Positions 24,936 through 33,023 of a stretch of 64,000 nt of DNA are shown piece by piece. Location: contig JALTCK010000092.1 of assembly GCA_027074805.1 (NCBI GenBank), forward strand, positions 21,717 to 85,716, in the 5' to 3' direction. Below the pieces are notes generated by a model, which saw only the letters and a list, made by a program, of their open reading frames with translations, did no database searches and had not been told where the DNA came from. A program made the translations under genes and the position numbers. This DNA is from Thermococcus sp. GTDB taxonomy: Archaea > Methanobacteriota_B > Thermococci > Thermococcales > Thermococcaceae. Each line of letters starts with the position of its first letter. Position 1 is the stretch's first letter.

Positions 24936-25646
24936 ATGAGAAAGCTCATCTTTGCCCTGTTTGCGGTGGCTATCCTGGCCATTGCAGCTGGTTGTGAAAA
25001 CCCGGACACGAACGTGAAAACGGAGAAGACACTCACGATAAACGAGATAACCGTGCACTACTCCGGCGACGTCTCGCTTTCCCAGGCCAAAGCGGTCCTG
25101 AACTTCGTCCGCGACAACTTTCAGATAAACGGGGAAACAGACGTCTACGTCTCGAAGAGCGAGAACTCTTACACGGTCAAGGTGACGACCCCTTATAGGA
25201 GCGCGGATGAGATAGACAAGAGAACGGCATTCTATGTGAAGATACTGGCGTCAAAGCTGGCCCAGGATGTTTTCAACGGTTCACCCACAACGCTCAAGCT
25301 CCTGAACGGTGATGCAAAGGAGGTCTTCTCCGCCAGCAGTAAGTATGCTTACATCGAGTCGAACGGCATAACCGTTTGGTACGCCGGCGTTAGTGGAGAT
25401 GACGCCCAGAAGGTCCTCGACTACGCGGTTTCCTTCGCCGGAAGTGGCCCCTGGGACATCTTCATCGACGGGAGCAATCCCTACACGATAAGCGCCATGA
25501 GCTCCTTCAACAGTAAGGACGAAATAGGTGACGCCGAGGGAGCCTATAAAAAGATGGTCTCCAACCTCTCCGAGAGGCTCGGCGGAAAGGTTATCCTCAG
25601 GGTTCTTAGCCCTGCTGGGGATGAGATAGCATCCTTCAGCAGCTAA
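24936..25646 (+). CDS. Exported lipoprotein-like protein with a duplicated domain
   Basis: A 236-aa protein with signal peptide and a lipobox-like AIAAGC, so Cys20 may carry a lipid. The mature part looks like two related halves of about 100 residues: TINEITVHYSGDVSLSQAKAVLNFV and then SNGITVWYAGVSGDDAQKVLDY mark their beginnings. GGAGG lies seven bases before ATG 24936. Last gene of the exported-protein operon; a T-rich tract follows at about 25697. Confidence 0.78.
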   Translation: MRKLIFALFAVAILAIAAGCENPDTNVKTEKTLTINEITVHYSGDVSLSQAKAVLNFVRDNFQINGETDVYVSKSENSYTVKVTTPYRSADEIDKRTAFYVKILASKLAQDVFNGSPTTLKLLNGDAKEVFSASSKYAYIESNGITVWYAGVSGDDAQKVLDYAVSFAGSGPWDIFIDGSNPYTISAMSSFNSKDEIGDAEGAYKKMVSNLSERLGGKVILRVLSPAGDEIASFSS

Positions 25647-25840
25647 ATGAGGGAAATCCAACAGCCGGAAATACAAGAGATTCGCAGGGCTCCCCTTCTC
25701 TTTTTCTCCCGCGGTAGCCGAAGTATGGGGCCTGCCTCATCGTATATACGCCTGTTGGGCGGTGGGTATATAAGTGATAACGCCTTAGAACTTTCAGGAG
25801 GACGATTCTTTCGCCCTTTCTGAGCCTGGAGATGGTGTGA

Positions 25841-26287
25841 ATGGAGAAGGTACTTTACGTCGTGCCCAACGCCTCTTACAAGAAGGGTTTTCTGAGCTCG
25901 GCGGCGGTCAACCTCGTGATAACGAACGAGAGGGTCATAGCGGCCCACATCACGAAGGAAACAATAGCGAAGGGGAAGGAGAAGGCGGGCGGCATCACCG
26001 GCTACTTGGCTGGCCTTGCCGGCTACAGCGAGAGGTACTACAAGATGGAGCCGAGTGAGATACTGGAGGAGACAGAGGAGAACTTCGTCATCCCGATGGC
26101 CGACATCAAAGAGGTCAAGATCAAAACCGGGGACTACGAGGGCGGGAAGATGGACGAGCTGGAGATAAAGGGGCGCAGGAGCATCAAGTTCAAGGCCGAC
26201 CCCGGGTCGATGAACGTGAAGAAGATCAAGGAGGCCTTCAAAGCGGCCGGCGTCAAGGTGAAGGGCGGCGGCCTCTTCAGCATCTGA
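25841..26287 (+). CDS. PH-like domain protein
   Basis: Soluble protein of 148 aa. The pattern VNLVITNERVIAAHITKE, a middle glycine-rich loop and the closing helix SMNVKKIKEAFKAAGVKV is that of a bacterial-type PH-like domain, with an inserted glycine/tyrosine segment. It has its own TATA box (GGTATATAAG near 25765-25775). Function unknown. It is not clearly linked to its neighbours. Confidence 0.7.
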   Translation: MEKVLYVVPNASYKKGFLSSAAVNLVITNERVIAAHITKETIAKGKEKAGGITGYLAGLAGYSERYYKMEPSEILEETEENFVIPMADIKEVKIKTGDYEGGKMDELEIKGRRSIKFKADPGSMNVKKIKEAFKAAGVKVKGGGLFSI

Positions 26288-26346
26288 GCGGAAAAATTAT
26301 ATTCCCCGCGTCCGAACACCTCCCATAATTCTCACGGGTGGTCATC

Positions 26347-27696
26347 ATGGGGAAGTACTTTGGAACCAGCGGTATCAGGGAGGTCGTCAACGAGAAGCTG
26401 ACGCCGGAGCTGGCTTTGAAAGTCGGAAGGGCTCTGGGGACTTACCTCGGCGGGGGAACCGTCGTCGTCGGCATGGACACGAGGACGAGCGGCGAGATGC
26501 TCAAAAATGCCCTTATTAGTGGTTTGTTGAGTACTAGTGTCGACGTCATCGACATAGGTCTGGCTCCGACTCCCCTGACCGGCTTTGCAATAAAGCTCTA
26601 TGAGGCAGATGCGGGCGTAACGATTACTGCCTCTCACAATCCGCCGGAATACAACGGCATAAAGGTCTGGCAGCCCAACGGGATGGCCTACACCCCCGAC
26701 ATGGAGGCCGAACTCGAGGCCATAATCGATTCCGGAGACTTCAAAAGGGCCCCGTGGAACGAGATAGGGGCCGTTAGAAGGGCCGACCCGAGGGAGGAGT
26801 ACATAAGGGAAGCCCTCAAGATGGTTCACCTCGACGGTTCTTACAGCGTCGTCCTCGACACCGGAAACGGCGCCGGCTCAATCCTGAGCCCCTACCTCCA
26901 GCGCGAGCTCGGGAATAGAGTCATCTCGCTCAACTCCCACCCGAGCGGCTTCTTCGTGAGGGAGCTTGAGCCAAACGCAAAGAGCCTGTCCGCACTTGCC
27001 AAGACCGTCAGGGCGATGAACGCTGATGTTGGGATAGCCCACGATGGAGATGCGGACAGGATTGGAGTAGTCGATGACAATGGAAATTTCGTCGAGTACG
27101 AGGTCATGCTCTCCCTTATAGCCGCCTACATGCTCAGGAAGTTCGGGAAGGGGAAGGTCATCACGACTGTCGATGCCGGCTTCGCCCTTGACGACTACAT
27201 ACGGCCGCTCGGGGGGGAGGTCATCAGAACGCGCGTCGGGGACGTTGCAGTCGCAGATGAGCTGGCCAGACACGGCGGGGTCTTCGGAGGCGAGCCGAGC
27301 GGGACGTGGATAATCCCGCAGTGGAACCTCACGCCGGACGGGATATTCGCCGGAGCTTTGGTCGTCGAGATGATGGACAGGCTCGGGCCGATAAGCGAGC
27401 TCGTCAAGGAAGTCCCGCGCTACGTCACCCTTCGCGCCAAAATCCCCTGCCCCAACGAGAAGAAAGCTAAAGCGATGGAAATAATCGCCGAGGAGGCACT
27501 CAAGGCCTTCGACTACAGGCGGCTGATAGACATCGACGGTGTCAGGATAGAGAACGACGACTGGTGGATTCTCTTCCGCCCGAGCGGAACCGAGCCGATA
27601 ATGCGCATAACCCTGGAGGCCCACACGGGGGACAAAGCCAGAGAGCTGATGGAGAAGGCGGAGAGGCTGGTGAGGGAGGCGATGGCGAGGATTTAG
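26347..27696 (+). CDS. glmM: Phosphoglucosamine mutase / phosphomannomutase family
   Basis: Phosphohexomutase of 449 aa. The phosphoserine loop TASHNPPEYNGIKVW, the metal loop DGDADRIG, the sugar-binding EPSGTW and the phosphate-binding RPSGTEPIMRIT are all intact. Start ATG 26347 is chosen with GGGTGG before it instead of GTG 26338. In archaea these enzymes make glucosamine-1-phosphate or interconvert mannose/glucose phosphates for glycans; this copy resembles the GlmM-type, but specificity should be regarded as open. The convergent downstream gene overlaps its end by four bases. Confidence 0.9.
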   Translation: MGKYFGTSGIREVVNEKLTPELALKVGRALGTYLGGGTVVVGMDTRTSGEMLKNALISGLLSTSVDVIDIGLAPTPLTGFAIKLYEADAGVTITASHNPPEYNGIKVWQPNGMAYTPDMEAELEAIIDSGDFKRAPWNEIGAVRRADPREEYIREALKMVHLDGSYSVVLDTGNGAGSILSPYLQRELGNRVISLNSHPSGFFVRELEPNAKSLSALAKTVRAMNADVGIAHDGDADRIGVVDDNGNFVEYEVMLSLIAAYMLRKFGKGKVITTVDAGFALDDYIRPLGGEVIRTRVGDVAVADELARHGGVFGGEPSGTWIIPQWNLTPDGIFAGALVVEMMDRLGPISELVKEVPRYVTLRAKIPCPNEKKAKAMEIIAEEALKAFDYRRLIDIDGVRIENDDWWILFRPSGTEPIMRITLEAHTGDKARELMEKAERLVREAMARI

Positions 27697-28268
27697 TCTC
27701 TGAGGACTTTTCTCATCCTCTCAATACTCCCCTCTACCTCCTCCTTGTCAATCTCTAAATGGAGGGCTTCCGGAAACCTGGCCGTGAGTATCTCGAAGAG
27801 TATTCCCGGCATCTCAACGAGCTTAAAGCCCCCCTCCTCAACAAGTTCCTTCGAGCGCTCAAGCCTCTCCTCCTTGCTCAGGTAGAAGAACTCCTGCATT
27901 GCCCTGTAGGGATAGCCTTCCGGGTCGCTTGAGCTCGTGTGGAAGACGCCGCAGGTCGGCGAACCCTTAACCCCGACGAAGACGACCTTCTCGGGCTTCT
28001 CCTCGGTCAAAACGCGCCCGATGAAGTCCGCTATCACCTTTGCCCTCTCGCGCATTCCGAGCTTCTCGTAGACCTCCCTGCTCGCCGGGGCGCGCGGCCA
28101 GCCGATTAAGGCATATTCGGGGCACGGGTAGGCCAAGACCTGCCAGTCATCGCCGAGTTTTCCGATAAGCTCGCGGAGTCTCTTGGCCGTTTCGTACTCC
28201 TTCTCCTTCGGCCCGCGGTAGACGTAGAACGGGCTCAAAAGGCAGGGAGCGATGATGAGAAGGTTCAT
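27693..28268 (-). CDS. Uncharacterised conserved protein with DUF523-like cysteine motifs
   Basis: A 191-aa soluble protein. Conserved-looking cysteines occur in IIAPCLLSPF, LAYPCPEYALIGW and VKGSPTCGVF, an arrangement that recalls DUF523 and its relatives. There is no signal peptide. The ATG at 28268 overlaps the end region of the VapC gene and has GGTGAG before it. It should be treated as a hypothetical protein; a metal or FeS site is possible. Confidence 0.7.
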   Translation of the reverse strand: MNLLIIAPCLLSPFYVYRGPKEKEYETAKRLRELIGKLGDDWQVLAYPCPEYALIGWPRAPASREVYEKLGMRERAKVIADFIGRVLTEEKPEKVVFVGVKGSPTCGVFHTSSSDPEGYPYRAMQEFFYLSKEERLERSKELVEEGGFKLVEMPGILFEILTARFPEALHLEIDKEEVEGSIERMRKVLRD

Positions 28269-28269
28269 C

Positions 28270-28701
28270 TCACTCACCCACCACTACCTCGTACAGCTCT
28301 CTAACGGTAACCACTTTAATCCCTCTCTCCGGGAGCTCCCTAATGAGCTTTTTGTCCCCCGTGACGAGGGGAACGTTGAGGGCCAGCGCAAGGGCGACGT
28401 AGGGCACGTCGAGTGGGTCGGGTGAAACTCGCTTAGCCTCTTCGAGTTTGTCCTTGAAGGTTTCTTTGGGAACTGTGATCGTCTGCGCCCTCACGATTTC
28501 AATCATCTCCTCAAGTTCATCTCTCTTTAGCCTACTCAGCTCCAGTACTCTGTCGAAATGCTTCTCAAGCTCCTCCCAGAAAAATTCAGAGACGAGGAAT
28601 CTAACGGTTCTGAACACATAATTCCAGGCGAAAATCTGGTGGGCAATTCCCCTGCTGTGGAGCGCCGAGAAGAGGACGTTGAAGTCGAGAACGACTTCCG
28701 T
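28270..28701 (-). CDS. PIN-domain ribonuclease (VapC-like toxin) with ACG in place of a start codon
   Basis: Full PIN domain only if reading starts at ACG 28701, giving EVVLDFNVLFSALHSRG with the first catalytic aspartate. Later acids are in DPLDVPYVALALAL and VTGDKKLI. The codon at the expected start is ACG; the preceding codon is the stop of the antitoxin gene in the same frame, and GGTGGT lies just before it. The first usual start (GTG at 28617) would remove the first aspartate and about 28 residues, leaving a dead enzyme. Either ACG is used as a weak start or the toxin has been inactivated by a T-to-C change. About 143 aa if full. Confidence 0.7.
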   Translation of the reverse strand, partial: TEVVLDFNVLFSALHSRGIAHQIFAWNYVFRTVRFLVSEFFWEELEKHFDRVLELSRLKRDELEEMIEIVRAQTITVPKETFKDKLEEAKRVSPDPLDVPYVALALALNVPLVTGDKKLIRELPERGIKVVTVRELYEVVVGE

Positions 28702-28926
28702 TTAGACCACCCCGTATCTCTTGGCGAGGGCTTCTTTCAGCTCCTCCGACAGATTTTCAGCACTTTCATCGTTCAGTTCGCTCTTTTCCGCGAGCTCAAT
28801 GAACCTTCTGGCCTTTAGGAGCCTTGCCTCTATCTCCCTTAGCGCCTCAAGCTCTATTTTTCTCCTCAGTCCCGGGGTGAGGTACCTCTCAATTTCCTCC
28901 GGGACCCTTATGACGATCTCCCCCAT
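28702..28926 (-). CDS. VapB-like antitoxin
   Basis: A 74-aa protein beginning MGEIVIRVPEEIERYLTPGL, with a beta strand then helices, as in small antitoxins that bind DNA through the N-terminus and the toxin through the acidic C-terminal helix. It directly precedes the PIN gene with no gap. It has a ribosome site GGTGG before the ATG. The pair should be autoregulated as other VapBC loci. Confidence 0.75.
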   Translation of the reverse strand: MGEIVIRVPEEIERYLTPGLRRKIELEALREIEARLLKARRFIELAEKSELNDESAENLSEELKEALAKRYGVV

Positions 28927-28959
28927 GCTTCCACCGGAGGTTCTTTGGCAAAACTCCCT

Positions 28960-29538
28960 TTAAACCTTCCCCGCGATGTCCTCTATTATCTTCTCCACTC
29001 TCCTTCTCAGCTCCTCAAAGGTTCCTTCATTGATTATAACGTAGTCTGCAAGGCCCTTCAGCTTGCTTGTATGGTAGAGCCTCTCCTCGGCGTCGTCCAT
29101 CGCCCTAAAGTCCTCGAAGTCCCTTATCGTCCTGTCCTTTTCCGCTTTCCTCCTCATGAGCCGTTCGAACCTTATCTCCGGCCTGGCTTCAACGTAGATT
29201 ACCCTGCCGCCCAGCCGTTTTATCGCCTTTATCTCGCCCTCCGAGCGGACGCCGTCGATGACGATGTTCTCACAGTGCCTCTTCTTGTCAACGGCGAGCC
29301 TTATGAGTATGTCCTCACCGTACTTGTCCTTCAGGTACTTCCCGAACTCTATCAGTTTATCCCGCGTCGGTTCGGCCTTCTCCGGAAGCTCTGGACTCCA
29401 CGAGTAGTCCGAGACGTTGTGGGTCAGCAGGTCTATCAGCGGGTCGCTGCAGGAAACCCTGCAGAACCCCTTCTCCTCGAAGAACTTCGCGATGGTTGTC
29501 TTTCCAGCGGCTATCTTTCCAACTACCCCGATTATCAT
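28960..29538 (-). CDS. P-loop kinase-like protein (UPF0200/dephospho-CoA kinase-like)
   Basis: A 192-aa nucleotide kinase fold: Walker A GKIAAGKTTIAKFF at the N-terminus, VIDGVRSEGEIKAIK in the middle and the lid-like region RRKAEKDRTIRDFEDF. It fits the archaeal UPF0200 family, related to nucleoside monophosphate and dephospho-CoA kinases; the substrate is not known. The ATG at 29538 overlaps the preceding stop (ATGA), so the two genes are coupled. Confidence 0.8.
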   Translation of the reverse strand: MIIGVVGKIAAGKTTIAKFFEEKGFCRVSCSDPLIDLLTHNVSDYSWSPELPEKAEPTRDKLIEFGKYLKDKYGEDILIRLAVDKKRHCENIVIDGVRSEGEIKAIKRLGGRVIYVEARPEIRFERLMRRKAEKDRTIRDFEDFRAMDDAEERLYHTSKLKGLADYVIINEGTFEELRRRVEKIIEDIAGKV

Positions 29539-30335
29539 TTTTTCCACATCCTCCAGATTAGGTTGGCCCCATCCGTGGACTCCATCAGCCCCTCGTAGGT
29601 CAGGTTAACGACGAAGTCAATTAAGGCCTTCTTGTCGTAGATAACAGGTCTCTCAAAGCCGAAGAGGTATTTGATTTCAAAGAACCCTATATGAAGAAGC
29701 CTTAAGGGGTTCATGAGCGCCCTTCCGTTTCCCCACTTCAGCCCGAATGGAAAGTCCGCGAGAACGAGCTTCGCTCCCCTCTCCTCGGCGAGCTTCACGA
29801 GCCTTTCCTCGTCGGGGAAGAGGATCTCCCGGGGTTCTCCATCCAGCGGCTCATATTTCATCCTCGGAAAGGCGTACCTTATTCCAATTACCTCGTAGGG
29901 CAGGCTCAACTTCTCCGCGAAGCCGATTAGGGCTTTGGCGTTGAAGCTGAGGAAAATGAGCGTTTTAACGTCTCCCTTCACCTCCGGCCACTTCCGGGGC
30001 GGGAAGTTCTTTTCAGCCTCAATGATGGGCAGCAAAAACTCCAGCTCGGTGCCTTTGACGAGTCTCTCAGCTTCCTCCAGCTGTTTCCTCTTTATCTCGA
30101 GGTCGAGGTTGGAATAAACGGTCAGCTGCCTGACCTTCAGCCTCTCGCGGAGCTTCCCGATGACGAAGCTGTTGCCAATGATGACACTCTTGTCGGTTCT
30201 GTCGTGGGCTATGATGAAGAGCTTGTCGCCCTCTGAATCGTAGCGAACATCATCTATCCTGAACGGGCTGTCCGGGAAGCCGTTCTCGCGCCTTATCTCT
30301 CTCACCAGCTCCGAAATCTCGTCGACGGTGAACAT
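29535..30335 (-). CDS. Conserved hypothetical protein, 266 aa
   Basis: Soluble protein beginning MFTVDEISELVREIRRENGF. It has an alpha/beta pattern and an acidic-basic mixture but no motif I can assign; segments such as FIIAHDRTDKSVIIGNSFVIGKL and KTLIFLSFNAKALIGFAEKL suggest a Rossmann-type second half. The ATG at 30335 follows GTGGTTGCC. It is translationally coupled to the kinase-like gene, so a joint metabolic role is likely. Divergent from the ECF-type gene. Confidence 0.75.
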   Translation of the reverse strand: MFTVDEISELVREIRRENGFPDSPFRIDDVRYDSEGDKLFIIAHDRTDKSVIIGNSFVIGKLRERLKVRQLTVYSNLDLEIKRKQLEEAERLVKGTELEFLLPIIEAEKNFPPRKWPEVKGDVKTLIFLSFNAKALIGFAEKLSLPYEVIGIRYAFPRMKYEPLDGEPREILFPDEERLVKLAEERGAKLVLADFPFGLKWGNGRALMNPLRLLHIGFFEIKYLFGFERPVIYDKKALIDFVVNLTYEGLMESTDGANLIWRMWKK

Positions 30336-30382
30336 GGCAACCACACTTCGCGGCCGGGCTTTTAAGGTTCTCGTCTTAGTTA

Positions 30383-30422
30383 TGTTCCATTTAAGGAACA
30401 AAATCTTATAAATTATGGAACA
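30383..30422 (+). promoter_or_regulatory. Operator-like repeat around the TATA box of the ECF gene
   Basis: A perfect inverted repeat TGTTCC-ATTTAA-GGAACA covers 30383-30400. The TATA box CTTATAAAT follows, and a third half-site GGAACA lies at 30417-30422, 22 bp (two turns) from the second. This flanks the TATA box on both sides, as a repressor site would. Confidence 0.55.
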
Positions 30423-30443
30423 AATTTGGCCATGGTGGGGAAA

Positions 30444-31028
30444 ATGAAGGCTAGGGAGGTAGCGGTCATAGGGATAATGCTAGCTCTATCGCTGATGCTT
30501 GACATAATGCCGGTCGAGATGCCCACTGTGTGGGGCATGAAGATTGATCTAGTGGCAGTTCCAATAATCATGGCTTACTTCATTACGGGCTTTAGGGGAG
30601 GAGCAATCGCTATAGTCCTTCTGTTCTTGGGACTCAGCATAACTTCTCAGGCTGGATGGCTTGGAGCGATGATGAAAGCGGTGGCGACTTTCTCAGTTCT
30701 CCTCGGCCTTGAGGTTGCAAAAAGAGTGGCGGGCTTTAAACTTGAAGGTGTAGGGAGGAGAGAGCTCGTCATGTTTTCGTTGGTTGCTTATTTTATTGGG
30801 CTGGCCTTTAGGGTTCCTCTCATGGTCGCTTTGAACTACTATGTGGCCCTACCGATATGGTTTGGCCTCCCCAGGGAAGCCGTGATAGAGACTGTTGAAA
30901 ACTGGACCCACGTTCCCTTCTGGGTTGCTATCGCGCTTCCAAACGCGATACAGAGTGTTATCGACGTCTTCCTGGGCGTGGCACTAACGATACCCGTGCT
31001 AAGGAGAGTGCCTCATATCCTCGATTAA
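30444..31028 (+). CDS. ECF transporter S component-like vitamin carrier
   Basis: A 194-aa protein with five or six transmembrane segments, beginning MKAREVAVIGIMLALSLMLD. The segment KIDLVAVPIIMAYFITGFRGG is the substrate-loop pattern of energy-coupling factor S components, and the closing helix with AIPNAIQ-like sequence also fits. Such carriers bind riboflavin, thiamin, biotin or similar with high affinity; a riboflavin carrier is a plausible guess in an organism of this kind, but the sequence does not settle it. No ECF T or A genes are close. ATG 30444 has GGTGGGG upstream. Its end overlaps the convergent gene by 30 bp. Confidence 0.75.
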   Translation: MKAREVAVIGIMLALSLMLDIMPVEMPTVWGMKIDLVAVPIIMAYFITGFRGGAIAIVLLFLGLSITSQAGWLGAMMKAVATFSVLLGLEVAKRVAGFKLEGVGRRELVMFSLVAYFIGLAFRVPLMVALNYYVALPIWFGLPREAVIETVENWTHVPFWVAIALPNAIQSVIDVFLGVALTIPVLRRVPHILD

Positions 31029-32525
31029 GCTTTTTATGTTCTCTGGTTTTTCTCCCCTATCCCTCAAGTAGCCGTTCCATTTCTCCGCGTACCTGAGGAA
31101 GGTCTCATCGCCGGTTTTCACGTACAGCCACACCAAGAGCTTGATGTGAAGCCTGTGGTAGAACTCGCTTGAGGAGTTGTAGATGCTCGCGTACCTGCTC
31201 CAGTTCCCAGTATCAAAGAAGGGTAGAGCATTTTTGACGCTCTGAGCACCCTCTATGAAAAACCTGTGGGCCCTTTTATCCCCGGTAACTTTCCAATAGT
31301 AGTACAACCCTTGCAGAGCTATTATATGGCCATTCAGGACGAGTTCTTCTGGGTAATATGCGTATTCCAGGTACCAGGGTCCATATTTGGTGTAGGTAAC
31401 GAAACCGCCTCCGCTTAGTGGGACTTCGAAGGAGTTTAGCAGTAGCCTGGCCGTCCTTAAGTAGGCATTATTCCCGGTCCAGTTATACGCAAGGGCGTAG
31501 AGACCGGCCCCGAGCCCTTGGGCGTAGCCTGAAACCCAGGGTATCGAAGAGTTTTGGAACTGAAACCACACCGGGAACTCCGCGTATTCTAGGCCTTTCC
31601 ATACCCTCTCCTCGAGGAAATGTTTGAGCTCCTTCAGTATCTCTAGGCCCTTTTCTCGCTGTCCTTTGAGGAAGTAGAGGTGAGCCCAGTGGAGGGCAGA
31701 AACTGGATAGAGGTTGAAGCCCCTCCCAGGATAATAGACGAAGGGCAGTGAGCTTTTAATGGGCCCTTCCGGGACCTTTATCGTGCCGTAGTAGGGCGAT
31801 TCGTTCGAAAAAACTAGGGTTAAGTCCTTCTTTCCTGGAGAGTTATAGTGAGAGTAATACCAGTCAGTGGCGATTATATCTTCCCGGTAAGTTTCCACGC
31901 CCGCTCTGGTGAGTTTTCCGAGCTTGGCAGTAAGCAGTGCGGCCTTAAGGGGGTAGCTTAGGTCTCTGTATGCCAGTATATAACTGAGATTTTTGCTCTC
32001 CCTCCATTTCCTAAGGAATTCTGATTGTAGTCTTTCGTTTCTTTCAAGTTCCGCTCTAAAGTCTTCACCGAGGATATTTTCCAAGACTTTTTCATCACTC
32101 TCCATTATCCCCTCCGGAACTTCTTCCCCCACCTTTCCAGTCATTGAGCTATCCTTTTTGAGAATGAAGTTCCCGGGCCTGTGGGTTATTTCCAATGTTA
32201 TGAGGTACTCCCCTTCGGAGGAGCAGAGAAGTTCCGCACTCCCACTGATGTTGAACTCCACTCCGTTCCAGTTTAGAGCCTTTCCCCTCCCCTTAAACTT
32301 AATGAGCCCAGGGTGGCCTTCGTATATCAGAACCGGTTTGTTGGTTTCGTTGAGAATCCTCCCGTTGATCGTGACGTTGAAGACTGCGATTTCAAAACTC
32401 GCGCCCTTTTCCTCTATCATGGCGTAGACTTTCACCTCCTCTGAGCAATTTCCTACCCATGCTGCTCCGAGGAGGGAGCCTGTAATGACTACTATCAATA
32501 GCAACGTGACTAAGTTTCTTCTCAT
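30999..32525 (-). CDS. Exported protein with D-glucuronyl C5-epimerase-like C-terminal domain
   Basis: A 508-aa protein with a signal peptide (residues 1-27), a beta-rich N-terminal part and, from about residue 260, the pattern of the D-glucuronyl C5-epimerase C-terminal domain: WVSGYAQGLGAGLYALAY, GGGFVTYT...WYLEYAYYPEELVLNGHIIALQGLYYYW and a late YHRLHIKLLVWLYVKTG. In animals this domain inverts glucuronic acid in heparan sulfate. Here it may act on an extracellular acidic polysaccharide or S-layer glycan. The (alpha/alpha) barrel part is complete, so the domain is probably active; substrate unknown. Confidence 0.82.
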   Translation of the reverse strand: MRRNLVTLLLIVVITGSLLGAAWVGNCSEEVKVYAMIEEKGASFEIAVFNVTINGRILNETNKPVLIYEGHPGLIKFKGRGKALNWNGVEFNISGSAELLCSSEGEYLITLEITHRPGNFILKKDSSMTGKVGEEVPEGIMESDEKVLENILGEDFRAELERNERLQSEFLRKWRESKNLSYILAYRDLSYPLKAALLTAKLGKLTRAGVETYREDIIATDWYYSHYNSPGKKDLTLVFSNESPYYGTIKVPEGPIKSSLPFVYYPGRGFNLYPVSALHWAHLYFLKGQREKGLEILKELKHFLEERVWKGLEYAEFPVWFQFQNSSIPWVSGYAQGLGAGLYALAYNWTGNNAYLRTARLLLNSFEVPLSGGGFVTYTKYGPWYLEYAYYPEELVLNGHIIALQGLYYYWKVTGDKRAHRFFIEGAQSVKNALPFFDTGNWSRYASIYNSSSEFYHRLHIKLLVWLYVKTGDETFLRYAEKWNGYLRDRGEKPENIKSLIEDMRHSP

Positions 32526-32567
32526 ACCACTCCCGATTAAAATAGGAGTTGGGATTTAAAGCTTTTC

Positions 32568-33023
32568 TCAGAGGTTGCCCGGTATTTCGTCCCCCTCGAT
32601 GGTTCTCTCGCAGTAGTGGCAGCGGAGCTTGAGCGGCTCCTTCGAGACTACATGAAACCTTGACTTGACGTACTCCCTGTTGCTGATGCAGTTGGGATTG
32701 GGGCATCTTAGAATGTCGAAAATCTCTTCTGGGATCCCCACCCGGAACTTCTCAGTTATTTTGTAGTCCTTCACAATGTTTACCGTTGCGCTTGGGGCTA
32801 TGAGTGTTATCTTGTTAACCTCTTCTTCGCTGAGGTAGCGCCCCTCAACCTTCACGATGTCCTTTCTGCCGAGCTTCTTGCTTGGAACGTTCGAGGCGAT
32901 AAGGAGAGTCCCACCGTTGGGCTTCGTTAATCCGAGTATTTCAATGACCTTAAGCCACTTTCCGGCTGGGATATGGTCTATAACGGTTCCCTCTGGGATT
33001 ACTTCTATCTTAAGCTCGGGCAT
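32568..33023 (-). CDS. pyrI: Aspartate carbamoyltransferase, regulatory subunit
   Basis: Binds nucleotides and modulates the catalytic subunit in the second step of pyrimidine synthesis. The 151-aa protein has the N-terminal allosteric domain and a C-terminal zinc domain with four cysteines in CPNPNC and, about 25 residues later, CHYC. It follows pyrB with no gap, both in one operon. Confidence 0.95.
   Translation of the reverse strand: MPELKIEVIPEGTVIDHIPAGKWLKVIEILGLTKPNGGTLLIASNVPSKKLGRKDIVKVEGRYLSEEEVNKITLIAPSATVNIVKDYKITEKFRVGIPEEIFDILRCPNPNCISNREYVKSRFHVVSKEPLKLRCHYCERTIEGDEIPGNL

Noticed and set aside
25647..25822. 58-codon frame starting MREIQQPEIQEIRRAPL after the lipoprotein gene
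   Set aside because: It runs across the T-rich terminator and the TATA box of the next gene and has low-complexity composition; judged a chance frame.
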